From: Karstenula rhodostoma CBS 690.94
Lineage: Eukaryota > Ascomycota > Dothideomycetes > Pleosporales > Didymosphaeriaceae
Assembly (NCBI GenBank): GCA_010093485.1
Contig: MU001498.1
Coordinates: forward strand, 301,697-365,696
DNA length: 64,000 bases
Direction: 5' to 3'
Shown here one piece after another: positions 34,530-47,733 of this stretch (the stretch's first letter is position 1; each line of letters begins with the position of its first letter). The translations under genes and the position numbers were made by a program. The notes below the pieces were generated by a model. The model ran no database searches. It saw nothing but the letters and a program-made list of their open reading frames with translations, and was not told the DNA's origin.

Positions 34530-36886
34530 ATGACAACTCGAAAACGACGTGCGCCCGGCGCATCTCCCATAGTCCCGCAGAATACGTTCCAAGACCCTAG
34601 CGCGACAGGAACAGACACATACATGAACAACTGGGAGCCTGCGTCAGCAACGGGGGATATGAGCGGGTTCGGCGAAGGAGCATTCTACGACCAGCTCGGA
34701 GCAGGCTACGGCGCGAACTTCGGTCAACAGCCGTCGACGCACAACCGCGTTGTGTCACTGGACGGGCTGAACGATGGTGCAGATATGGGTGCTGGTCAAC
34801 TTGTCAGGCGGAATCAAAACCAACAGCTTGCGGCTAGAGGGCGCAGTCCGTGGGGTTTCAACGAGCAAGGGCAGCCGGGTACATGGGAGAATGCGGACGA
34901 TGACGAAGAGCTGGAGCGGAAGGCGGCCATCGCTAAAAAGGATGCGTCTGCGAAGAGGAAAACGATACCACCGTTTGTCCAGAAGCTCAGCAGGTATGTT
35001 CCGCTCGCCAGCTTGTTTGTGAAAACTTTTGACTGACATGCGCTAGCTTCCTTGACAACGGCAACAACACAAACCTCATCCGCTGGTCAGACGACGGCAA
35101 CTCGTTCATAGTACTTGACGAGGACGAATTCGCGCGAACGCTTATCCCGGAGCTGTTTAAGCACAACAACTATGCTTCGTTCGTGCGGCAGCTGAACATG
35201 TACGGTTTTCACAAGAAGGTCGGCCTTTCAGACAACTCGATGAAGGCGAGCGAGACGAAAGCAAAGGCGCCGAGCGAATATTTCAACCGATACTTCAAAC
35301 GCGGACGACCCGAGCTGCTCTGGCTGATCCAGAAACCCAAGAATGCCCCCGCCGGCGTCCCGAAACGGAAGAGGGATGACGACACGAAGGGTGACAGTGA
35401 CGAAGATAGGAAATACACACCGGATGGGGGTGGAGGAGGCTATGTTGAGGAGCTAGCTGTGCGAGGAAACAACGAGGGGATGGCCATGATACCGAGAGCG
35501 GAGTACAACAGCTTGCGCGCAGAAGTGCGGACGCTGCAGCAACAACAAAAGGTTATATCGAATGTCTTGGGCCAGATACGAAGGCAGAACGACCAGCTCT
35601 ATCAGCAAGCAACAGCATTCCAGACGCTGCACGACCGCCACGAGAATTCGATCAACGCCATACTTACTTTCCTCGCTACTTTCTATAACCGGAGTCTCGA
35701 AGGCAATACCAACAACATCAATATTGCGGATATGTTTAGCTCTGCCATGGGTAACCAGCAGCCTCAAGGTAGTGTGGTCGATATGGAGAACTATCCCGAG
35801 GCTCCTATCGCCAAATCACCGCAATTGCAAAAGAGGACGCCCATGAAACTCCTTCCGGCGCCGCCCGCGAGAAACGTGGAATCACTCTCACCACGAGCAA
35901 AGACTGTTAGCCCCACTGTTCGCACGGCTTCTAACACTCCGATGGATATCCCAGACGAGAGGCCAGCCGTTTTCCAGCCCAACATGCCTCAGTCTCGGAC
36001 AGCTAGACCCACAAATACTAGAACACCGTTTGGCGCGCCCCTGAAGGTTGAGAGTGCATCTCCTTCTCAGGAGCCCATGCCGCTACCAGAGAACCACGAG
36101 ATCATGTCTGCAATCCAAAACGCAAATGCAAACGCTACTGCCGGCGGCTTCAGGCAGGCCCCGCAGATCGACCTGCCAACAGCTCTGGACAACTACCAGC
36201 ACCAGGGTGGACATACGCCCTTGACTACTCAGCAGCGCAACGATGTTCTATCTCTGATGGCACACAACACTTCCGCGGCCTCTCCCAACAGCGCGTTCGC
36301 GGCGAACACCAACAACGCACTCAACAACCCCCAACCCCCGCCGATGCCCAACCTCGCCCAAATGCAGGAGACAGAGGCCCAGCTCGCCTATCTCCAGCGC
36401 GTCTCCGAGGAGCAGAACTCACGGGTCCAGAGCCTCCAGGAGCGCCTCCAGCCGCTCAGCCCCTCGGGCCAGATCCCAGGTCTCGATAGCGGTAACTCGT
36501 ATTTCGGCACCGCGGGCCTCGGCGAGCCTGGCGCATACGACCTCGATCTCGACAGCTTCGTCCAGGACAACGACTACTTCCCGTCGACGACGCAGGGCAA
36601 CAGCGCCGCGCTGCCGGACCCTACGCTGCCGGATCTGAACTACCAGCTCACGGGAGATAATTCGGGGTTCGGCGATGGGAATGTGGATGTGGGCGAGGGA
36701 TTTGACTTTGGCGATGGTGGTGGTGGGGATACGCATGGGCATGGGGATGGAAACGGGCATTTGGGCGTCAAGGATGCGGGGGGCACGGTGGAGAGTGTGA
36801 GTAGTAGTGCGACGAGTCCGGCGAGTGCGACGGTGGAGGAGGTCGAGGATGAGAGTCGGCGCAGGAGTCCGAAGAGGAGGAAGTGA
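34530..36886 (+). CDS. Heat-shock transcription factor
   Basis: Two exons, 34530-34993 and 35047-36886, with a 53-nt intron (gtatgt ... gcgctag, phase 2), 767 residues. The intron splits the DNA-binding domain between its first helix and the next strand. The domain, about residues 143-250, contains PPFVQKL, IRWSDDGNSFIV, LFKHNNYASFVRQLNMYGFH and the recognition-helix end HKK. A leucine/glutamine coiled coil for trimerisation follows at ~285-350 (EVRTLQQQQKVISNVLGQIR). The remainder is a long Gln/Asn/Pro-rich activation region. A second short coil lies near residue 610 (ETEAQLAYLQRVSEEQNSRV) before an acidic Gly-rich tail with a basic end. Trimers bind inverted nGAAn repeats in chaperone promoters. 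Confidence 0.95.
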
Positions 36887-37122
36887 GCTAGCTGGTGAGT
36901 GTGGGGATTGGCAAGCAAGCCAAGCCAAGCAAAAAGTTCTGGACTCTGTTCCCGTTTGGGCAAGTGGGATGGGATGGGATCGGATGGGAATGGGATCGGA
37001 TGGGGAGAAGGAGGAATTCATGACGTTATGATAGCGAGGGGTGCAATTCCCCGTATTTGGGTGCACGGGATGGCGTTTCGGGCTTTGGGTTTTGAACTGG
37101 TAGTTTCTCATGCCTAGTTACC

Positions 37123-37136
37123 TTTTTTTTTTTTTT
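37123..37136. repeat. Poly-T run, 14 bases
   Basis: An uninterrupted T tract in intergenic DNA downstream of the heat-shock factor gene. Confidence 0.9.
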
Positions 37137-37240
37137 CCCTCGTCTTCTTGGGGGGAGAGGAAGAGGAATTGATACCCGTCCTCCGTTGTGCTGCGAGACT
37201 TTGTTTTGGGTTTGGTGCGTGCGTGCTTGTGTGATGGGAT

Positions 37241-37260
37241 GTTGGTGGTGGTGGTGGTGG
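37241..37260. repeat. ggt trinucleotide microsatellite
   Basis: Six consecutive ggt units after a leading gtt, in intergenic DNA. Confidence 0.85.
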
Positions 37261-37885
37261 GGAGGAAGTTGGTGGTGTAGGCGTCTGGGCGGGAGGAGGT
37301 TGGCGGTGAAGGCGACTGGGCTGGGAAGGGGTTGCGCGGGTGTTGGGATGGCGTCGGCCTTCGCCCGACAATTTGGGGTCTACCTTGAACATGGCTGCAT
37401 CCTTTGGTAGGTGCTGTACTTCTCACCTGTCCTGTCTTTGTGAAGTCACGTGGTTCGCGGCCTGGTCTGGGTATTTGACGTTGTCTTGTGTTTCTCGAGT
37501 GAGGTTTATGGCCAAAGTCGGATGGATGTTGCGGTAATTGCGGGTGTCTGGTGATTTGCGAGCGTTAGAGGCGCTATATGTCTTCAAGCTTGGTCTCTCC
37601 AAAGACCAAGGGTTTTGTTTCGCTGGCTTAGGTATTCATCGTATCGCATCGCATCGCATCTCTACAGAAGACGTCGCGTAAATGGGCGACTGGGATTTTG
37701 GGGGATGGCAATGTCGATAGGAGGTGTAAGCATGAGAGCTGCATTGAAGATACGTGCTGAGTATGCTGTGCGTAGTGAGAAGGCGCAAAGGGAGAAGAAA
37801 AGATTGGTGAAGGTTATAACTTTAGACCTTGGTTGAATTCATGAGTATTATTCTAGTAACTCCAGCTCCTTGAGCACCTCGCCCC

Positions 37886-37978
37886 TTACATGTAATAGTG
37901 ACGAAAAGGTGTTCTGGTGTAACAATGACCAATAGACACGCTGGAGTCGGGGTAGAACCAAATTGGGTTGCGTGGCCC
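37886..37978 (-). pseudogene. Cut-off 3' end of the ULD zinc-ribbon gene
   Basis: Thirty codons and a TAA stop on the minus strand, read directly off the left end of the big insertion. They begin Gly-Pro, continue RNPIWFYPDSSVSIGHCYT and end YYM. In the empty-site frame they follow the codons for Cys-Gly-Asp in the 9-bp duplication and rebuild a CGDGP motif, typical of the WxCxxC...GP zinc ribbon found in fungal ULD proteins. The 5' part of the gene is now 23 kb away at 61,343-63,436. Only one Cys remains in this tail, so the second half of the ribbon may already have been degenerate. Confidence 0.85.
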
Positions 37979-37987
37979 ATCACCGCA
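37979..37987. repeat. Left target-site duplication of the large element
   Basis: atcaccgca, repeated directly at 61,343-61,351. In the host gene frame it encodes Cys-Gly-Asp. Confidence 0.9.
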
Positions 37988-38059
37988 GGATCCACGTCGC
38001 GGGCAGGCCTCTAAGTAATCGCGGGCAGGCCTATAACTAAATTTAGTTAAGTTTTATAT
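37988..38059 (+). repeat. Left terminal inverted repeat
   Basis: The first 45 bp, to 38,032, are identical to the reverse complement of 61,298-61,342. Beyond that the pairing continues to ~38,059, with G-to-A and C-to-T changes on this arm. The motif tcgcgggcaggcct occurs twice, 22 bp apart, within the first 45 bp. Confidence 0.95.
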
Positions 38060-41000
38060 AAGCTAAGGAGCTATTTTAGGATACTACTTTATAGGGTAAA
38101 TTACTATAGAGAGAAGGTTTTTTTTAATAACTAAACTATTATATTACTTAATATATAGATTCTTAGTATTAGTATTTTAGCTAGTATTATATATTATATA
38201 TTATATCTATTACTCCCTATTACTAATACTAACTATTACTCTTTATTAATTTAACTAATTATATACTTATTTTATATAGAAACTTAGTTATAATTATATT
38301 AAACTCTATTTTTAATATCCCTAATATTAATAATAGTGCCTTATTACTATATTATAAAAAGTTTTTACCTTACTAATATATATAGGTAGCTAGTATAGTC
38401 CTATATACACTTATATATAATTATATATACTAGGTACCCTAGATATACTAGCTAGCCCTATATTTTTATATATATATATATATAGAGTTATATATAAGCT
38501 TATACTATTTATATTATCTATAGATTTAATATAATAGGTATAGTAGATATAGAGTATATAGTAAGTTATAATAATTATATACTATAATTTACTATAAAAT
38601 TATACTTATTCTATATATTATAGAGATTTATTATAAAATAGGGTAATTTAATAAAGTAGGGGGGATAAAAAGGTATATTATACTTTACTAATATATAAAT
38701 AAAAGAGGACTAAAAAAGTAGCTAAGGTATATACTTATTCTATACTATAGACCTCTATATAAGAGGTAGTATAAAATATAATATATTACTATAGCTTTTA
38801 GAACTATTTACTTCTAAATAGTATACTATAATTTATTATAAAATTATAAATATTTCTATTATAAACCTATATATAATTAATAGTATAGAATATATTATAC
38901 TATTCTAGTTCCTAGAACTATATACTCTCTAGTATTATTTTTATAACTAGGTTTTTTTTATACTATACCTAGATAACTATTTTATTAAAGGTCCTATTAT
39001 CTATAACTAAATACTTCTAAGGGCTATAATAAACTATATATAGTATTAGACCTATTTTAAGTCTTTTCCTTATATATCTTATTATACTAAGAGCCTTATT
39101 TTTTAATATCTCTAGTAGCCCTTTACTCCCTTTATACCTCTATATAAACTCCCTTTCCTTATTACTAGTATTAAGGGAAATTATAAATTTAATAGGGTTC
39201 TTTTATATTATTAGAATAATAATATCTAAGAATTTATATTTTATAAACTATCTTATATATATATTAGATATTATTATATATATTAATCTCTATAGAAACT
39301 TCCTTATTAGATATATTTAATATTAGCTTATCTATATTACTTATAATTATACTTATACTATTTAGTATATTATTTTATATACTACTACTATTAACTATAT
39401 ACTAATTTTATTAATACCTAAATTATTATTATTTATAATAAATTTATTATAGAGTTAAGTATAGTAGTTTTAATATATATAGTTCCTATAATAGTAGTAC
39501 CTACTTTACTAGAAATATTATAATTATTATAGTTAGATAGTATACTATTTATTAGCCCTATTTTTTTATACTCTACTAGTAATATAAGGGTATAGATATT
39601 AGTTAGATTATTATAGTTACTATTATCTAGGAGTAGTAACTCTACTATAACCTAATAGCCCTATTTAATAATATAGTACTATATAAGCTCTTTAATAAAA
39701 ATTTATTTTACTATACTTATTTAATTTTATAATCTTTTAATAGTATTATATACTACTTATAGTATTAGTAAATACCTTTATTTAGTAGTAAGGTTACCTA
39801 CTTTTAGCCTTATTTATTAATATTTATTAACTTAATCTTATACTCCTCTTTTATTCTAATAGGGCTATATATAGTAGAAATTTAAAGAAAGTTATTATAC
39901 TTTCTATTAATATTTAGAAATACCCTTCTAATTTAGCTACTTTAGTAATAAGGCTAAAGATAATATTAATTCTAAATAGATACCTATTAATTAGAAGAAT
40001 AAAAATTTTACTATAGAACTTACCTTTTTCTAGCTACTTTAGTATTACTATATTATAGTAGCTAGTTATTACTAATATAAATAGGTTATATATATAATTA
40101 ATATCTAAGGATAGGAAAGTAAACCTATATAGTATTTTTAATACTAGTATTTAGAATATAATACCTATATTAGGGGCTAATAAATAGTAGTAGTTATATA
40201 CTACTTTTTAAATAGCTACTAAGTATTATAAATAGTAAATCTAGATTTTATTATATATCTTAGTCTTATTAGTATATAAAAATTACCTTAAGTTTTAGTA
40301 TATATACTAGTTATAAACTAATATCTATAATATTATATAGTATATCCTATTACTCCTTAATATTATACTTATTATAGATCTAAGTCTAGATAGTTATAAT
40401 TAGGTACTATAGTAAGTTTATATATCTATCTATATATAAAGTTAGCTTTATTATTTTAATAGATTTTTCTTTAATTAGTAATATAGTAATTACTTTTATA
40501 GTAATAGTAACTATAATAATAGACTCTTCTTATAAGAATAGTTTAGATTTCTACTTTACCCTCTACTATAGTATCCTTATAGTAGATATAGATAATAATA
40601 TTAATAATATAAAACTAGATTTATTTATTAGTAATCTTAGAGTAGTAATAGGTAAAACTATTATATAGTTAAATTATACCTAAGTATTATAATAGTATAG
40701 ACTTATAATAGTCTATATAAGATAATATTTAAGGTAATTAAAAAGTTATTAGTAGGCCTTTTTACTTATTTTATTTATAATACTAGATTAATAGTAATAT
40801 TAATACTCCCCTTTTTCTTTTTAAGGCTTTTAGATTCTAGGTATATTAGTAGTATATAGCTATAAATAGTAAGTAACTTATACTCTATTATACTTTTATA
40901 CCTTTATAAAAGTCTTTTTCTATACTACTTTTAAAAGAATTTATATAGTTTTACTTATTAATATACTCTATTAGCTAATATTAATATCTAGTAAAAGTAT

Positions 41001-44000
41001 TAGTTAACTACTTATATAATATAAACTTTAGTAACTTATAGTAAATTTACTTAACTAGGTTAATATACTTATAGTACTACCTTACTCCTTATTATTTATA
41101 GAACTAGATAATATATATATTACCTACTTAAATTCTTTATTATCTAATAATACTTATTATATCTTATTAGCTTTAATATTAGAAGTTTATATATACTATA
41201 GATATAGTTAGTATAATTAATAGGAATAATAACTATTTAAAAAACCTATATTTATAACTCGCTAGGGGTATATATTAATTTTATAATCCTATAGTCTATA
41301 TATAAGTATATTCCCTATATAAGTATATTCCCTATATAAATATATATAACGCGCTAGCTAAAAGTAGTCTACTATTATTATTAATTATTCTATTATATTA
41401 TAGATTATTTATATTTATTAGTTAGTATACCCTTTTTTAGAATAATATAAGTATATTATACTATTATATCTATATTAATACCCTATTATCTATATACTTA
41501 TCTACTTAAGATATACCTTAGGTATAAATAGATAAGGTTTAATATATCCTTTATTAAGTTAGCTATTATATCTAGTCTATATATAAGTTTATAAATACTT
41601 ACTATTTATATTACCTATAGGATATATAATTAGGGATAAATATAATATATATAACTTAGTAATTACTAAGGTAGAATAGCTATCTTATATTAGTTTACTA
41701 TTAGACCTAAAGTTAGATCTTATATTAACTTATAGTATTCTAGCTATATTATACCCTTATATAGAGTTATTTATAGTTAACTACTATTAAGTTTTTATTA
41801 TATTAATATATCTTATAGAATAGAGGGAGTAGGGATATAATAGATATAATAGATATATTTATTAAATTACTTATTATTAAATTTACTTTTAGACTAAGTA
41901 TTAGGGTTTAGTATTTAACTATATTAAAGATTATTCTTAGAAGGTATTCTACTAGATATTATTTTATTAATACTACCTTTTTATACTTCCTACCTATAGG
42001 ATTTTATACCCCTTCTAGTACTAGAGTAGATTTATTTAAAAATCTTATAGTAAGACTCTAGTTATATATATTTACCTTTTTTTTATATTTTTATATTTAT
42101 TTTATAGACTTTAAAAAGTTTTAGTTATATTATCTTATAATTTCTAATAGATATTCTACTACTTTTAGGGATATAAATATTTTAGAATATATATCTACTA
42201 CCCTATATACTATCTAGAGTATCCTTCCTTTTTCTAAGTTTATTTAAATAGGTTTTCCTAGTATTTTATTCTTAGCTAGAGTAGCCTCTACTCCCTTATA
42301 TATAATATAATACTTTTTATTTAATATATTAAGAATTACTTATATAGTATTCTTAGCTATATATATAGAGTATTATATATATATATATTTAGATATTTAG
42401 AATTTAAATATATATATTATCGCGTGTTAGTATAGAGTATATACCCTAAAACTCTACTTAATTCCTTAGTATTTTATAGTTAACTATTAGAGGGATATAT
42501 ATAGTACTTAGTAGTATTAATTCTTATAGTAAACTATATTAAAGTATAATAGGATAATTTATAGTATATTATAGAAATTTACTCTAATATATTCTAATAT
42601 TCTAAAACTATTACTATAATTATATTACTTACTAGAGTTTAAAAGTAAATCTATTAACTTATTATATATATTTATATACCTTTTCTTTACCTATTTAATA
42701 TTATATTTTAATATATTTTATTTATTCTTTAACTACTAGTCCTTATTATATATAGTATTATATTCTAAAAAGTTAATATAATTATTAATAATAAATATAT
42801 AGTTATTATCTACTTTAGATTTACTATTAGACTATATCCTATTTCTTAGGTAGTTTATATTAGCCCCTTCTATTAGTATAATATATATTATATTAATAAT
42901 CTATACTATATAGAAATACTAATATACTCCTTAGTATCTATTCCTCCCTAAGTATATCTCTTATACTAACTAACTATAAAATTTAATAAATCTATAAATA
43001 TTATCTAGTTATTTCTAGTTAATTATATTAAATATTTTTAGTAAAAAGTAGATATAGGTATTCTCTTATTCTATAGAATATATAGTATACTATTCTATAA
43101 TAGTAAATATTAGCTAGATCTAGCTAATATATCTACTATTTAGAGGGGTATTATTATACTTATACTTTTAGACCTATATATTATACTTTAGCTACTTATT
43201 TTTACTTTACTAGTTTAGTATATAGTAGATATACTCTTAGTCCTTTTATAATATTTTACTATTTAGTTTTCTAGTCTCTTTCTAGTACTTAAAAGATAGG
43301 TAGATTATTATTATATAAAGACTAATTTAATTAGGGTTATTTTTAAATTACTTTATATCCCTCTAATAAGAGTTTATTCTACTAGTCTAACTCTTATTTT
43401 TTTCTTTTAGTATTACTACTAGTATATTATATAACTTAGGATAGTTACTATAAGTTATAGTATTTTAGACTATTATCTAAAAATATAGATTTAACTCTAT
43501 TTTTTATATAAGTAGAGAGTTAGTTATATTAATACTATAGTAGGCTAGCTATACTAGTTTAACTAATTTAGCTATTCTCTATTAGTCTAGCTATTATATT
43601 CTAACTAATACCTCCCCTATATTATATTTTATAAGGGTTTTATATATTTATATTCTTATCTAGTAAGTATTTAGGTTATATATCTATACTAGAGTATCTT
43701 TATAGTTAGTTAGATAAAACTATATTTTAATAAGGAATATATATAAGGCTTTTATATATATAATAGAATTATAGTTTAGTAATAGCCTATACTACTTTAC
43801 TATCTATATATAGTAAGTAATTATATATAGTTTTAGTATCTAAAAATACCTTATATTTAATAGGTAAAAGTTAACTAGCTCCTATTTATATATATTAACT
43901 TACTAGAATACTTTAAGTATATAGTTAAGTATTTCTTTATTATAGCTATAGTAATAGGAAAGTATAATAAAGTTATATATATTATAGAGATACTATATAA

Positions 44001-47000
44001 TATTTAGCCTACTCTTTAAAAGTAGAGTAAATACTACTAGTATCTATTTTATAAGTACCTTTTACTTATTTCTAGTCTACTATAATATTTAGCTAATTAG
44101 TATATTATTAAAAATCTTTATATTTAGAAAGTAAGGTATCTTATAGTAGTATTTATTAATTTAACTTATACTAAAAGTCTTATATTTTACCTTTAAGTTA
44201 TTATAGATTAAGTTAACTAAACTAGATAACTAGTTAATTATATACTTTATAAGTTCTTTATAGAGTTAATAAAATAGGTCTAGTATAAGAGTAGTATATA
44301 TATTAATAAATAGGAACCCCTATATAAAGTTTTTAATCTAGTATATATACTCTAGATATAAACTTTATATACTATCCTACTTTATTCTCTATATTATATT
44401 AATAGTACTCTTATAAGAGTAATATAGTATATACTCTATAAATATTTTATCTATATAGTAGGTATATACTATTATATTTTATATTTCTAGTAATATTTAA
44501 TATACTATATAGTATTATCTTATTTTTACCCCTATTATTATTACCTATTCTTTATAGTCTACTATAATTCTATAAATAATTAGATAGTATATTCTTTCTA
44601 CTCTATCTATATATTTTATATATATACCTATTTAGCTAATATATTTAATAGCTATATAAATAGATATTAGATAGTATTATATAATTAGCTAATAGTACTT
44701 ATAATCTAATAATTTTACTATTACCTTATAATATATATTTATAATAATATTTCTATTATACTACTTAATAATTAGTAGTATAGTAGTAAGGATATTATCT
44801 AAGACCTTTCTTAACTATTAGATATATATATCTAGATTACCTATTAATATATATACTAGCTATACTACCTAGTTACCCTAATAGTTACTAAATTATATTT
44901 TATTAACTCTAATTATAATAGGTATAATAGTAGAGTTATTAAATAGTTATATTTATATATTCTACTATTAGTTAGAATTTTATAAGTCTATATATATCCT
45001 TATCTTATAGTAAGAACTATTACTATTAGTTATATTCTTTAGTATTTACTCTAGGGTATATATTAAGTATTCTTTAAATAGCTTAAACCTAATCTAAAAC
45101 TCTATTACCCTAAGTATATTTTATAAGAGAAGTTACTCTACTCCTCTAGTCTAGGCTTTATTAAGTATCTTATCCTAGGTAGGTAGGTATATAGAGTATT
45201 CTTCCTAACTATAGTTAGTAGTACCTATTTTAATATTATCTAAAAGTATATACTACTATTTAGTATTTTAAAATTATATATTAGATAAAAAGTTTAATAA
45301 ATACTTATCTATAAATAAAAGGTTAATATCTCTTTTAGTATACTAGATATTATATAACTACTTAGTAAATATATAGCTTATTTTATCTTTAAATAGTATA
45401 TATAGATTATTATTATAACTTACTATTAGTATACTATATACTAGTATATATACTAGAAGGTAATACCTTTATTATAACTAATAGAATAATCTATATATAG
45501 GGGTATCTACTTACTAACTAGTAATATCCTTAAAAGTCTAGTAATTACTTATAACTAAAGTACTTACTATATATAAGGATATTAAAGCTATCTATTAATA
45601 ATTACTAGTAATATAGTTAATATCTTTATAATACTTATATACTAATACTATATTAAAGCTCTATATACTATAGTCTTTAATATTACTACTAGCTTTAATA
45701 TCTATCTTATTATTATTATTTTTAATATATATCTTACTATTATTATCTTTACTACTATAGTCTATATTATTATTATATAGGCCTATATTTAATAGACTAT
45801 TTACTTAGTTTATATTAGGTATAGGTAGTATAAACCTAGCTATATAGGTTTTATAATTATACTAATACTATAGCTTATTAGAATATTTTACTATATTTAT
45901 TACTAATAACCTATAATCTATCTCCTAACCTTTATATACTATAAGTAATATATACTTAATCTAGACTAGCTCTTTAATATCTAGCTATATATATACTAAA
46001 GGCTAAAAATAGAATCTATATTTATATAAGATACTCTAATATATACTAAGTAAATATAAAATATAGTATACGATTACTTACTATAAACTATAGTAATTTA
46101 TATACTACTTTTAATATATTTAATTTATTTATATAGTAATATTATATATACTAAGCCTATATCTATTATACTCGAAAATTAGGGAATTTTTTAGTAAAAC
46201 CTTAATTTTTTTCGTGTATTATCTAAAATATACGGGGATATAAAACCTATATAGTATATACTCTATAGCTAGTTAAATATAATACTTCGCGAGTTTCTAT
46301 AAGCTAATTAAACTAAATATCTATTATAATAAGTTAAGGTTATTAAATTATATATAAAGCTTTATTCTAATAAGTTTTCTAGTATTATAGATATTACTAT
46401 ATATTACTTTAGAAATTTTTTAAAGATAGTAATTAGTGAGAGTTATTATAATTACTTTATAAAGAAGTACTTTTAGTATATAGTAGATAGTTTATATTTT
46501 AATAATAAGACCTTACTAAGAGTATAGGGGGAACTAAGGATAGAATTTAACTTTAACTTTAACTCTAAGGTTAGATATAAGGGTATTCTTAATAAATAAG
46601 GTTATAGTAAGTTATTATAGAATTAATTATTAATAATTCTCTATAATAGAGATTATTAAAGTGTCTTTTTTACTAAGCCTTTAATAAGGGCCTTTCTAGT
46701 ACTAAGTTATACTATATCCCTTATATAATAGTATAGTATTAATATATAATAGTAGTATACTAGCCTTCTAGTAATTACTTAACTATACTATTTTTAATAG
46801 TATATAGTAGGCTAGCTATATATTTAGTTATATTAACCTATAATAAGTTACTATAAATTACTATAATATCTAATACCCTTATTAGTCTTAAAGGAAATCT
46901 TATTATTACTAGTAATTTTATTATTACTTTTATTATTACTTCTAGTATTCTAGTTAGTATTACTTTTACTATTAGTTTTATTATTACTCTTATTCTTATT

Positions 47001-47107
47001 ACTATAGGATAAATATAAAAACCTATCTTTTAGGTTTAAATATTTATATTTTTTAATAAAAATAAGTTCTATTTACTCCCCTTATCTAGAACTATTATAA
47101 TATATAA
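38060..47107. mobile_element. Degenerate AT-rich interior, left part
   Basis: About 9 kb of RIP-saturated sequence with no open frame of 60 codons and practically no CA or TG dinucleotides. Isolated CG dinucleotides survive, for example near 41,348 and 42,420. It does not obviously match the two copies further right in direct orientation, so it probably derives from other transposons, whose class cannot be read by eye. Confidence 0.7.
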
Positions 47108-47440
47108 TAGAGATTTTCCTACTAAGAAATTCTATCCTTTCCCCCTAGAAGTTCTTCTATTTCCCCCTACTTCTTAGAGAGAATTCTAGATTACCTCTCC
47201 CCTATCTATCTTATACTAGCCCTATATCTTTAAATACTTTTATAAAGTATATAGAGGTTCTTTAATACTAACTAGTTAGTATTAAAGAACCTCTATATAC
47301 TTTATAAAAATATTTAAAGATATAGGGCTAGTATAAGGTAAATAGAGGAGAGGTAATCTAGAATCCTCTTTAAGAAGTAGGGGGAAATAGAAAAACTTCT
47401 AGGGGGAAAGGAGATAGAATTTCTTAGTAATAGGAAAGCT
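47108..47440. repeat. Large palindrome, arms about 165 bp
   Basis: A near-perfect inverted repeat with essentially no spacer, centred at 47,273/47,274 on aactagtt. Arms share blocks such as taaagaacctctatatactt, gatatagggctagtataag and aagaagtagggggaaatag. Most differences between the arms are A/G or C/T. It is either a relic foldback element or two inverted element ends. Confidence 0.85.
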
Positions 47441-47733
47441 ATAGGGTTTTTTTCTACTAGAATTTTATAATTACTACTAGTTTAATAATAGTATACCTAG
47501 TAGTTATATTAATAGTAACCTTAGTAGCTATATAAATATTAACCTTAATAGTAGAAATAAATACTTTTTCTAGTAGAAGAGGTATAATAATAAATATTAT
47601 AGCTACTATCTAAAGTATTTTATTAAGATATTATTTATAGGTATATATTTATACCTTTATATTAGTAAGTTAGCCTTTACTTTAGTAAGATATATAATAG
47701 GTATAGTAATATTTATTATAAATTATACTAACC

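Larger units (their letters stand above)
36887..37885. other. Intergenic with simple repeats
   Basis: About 1 kb between the heat-shock factor stop and the orphaned gene end. It holds gggatggg runs near 36,965-37,010, a 14-T run, a ggt tract and a short gcatc repeat near 37,640-37,660. No gene is supported; an ORF at 37,615-37,836 has no motif. Confidence 0.5.
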
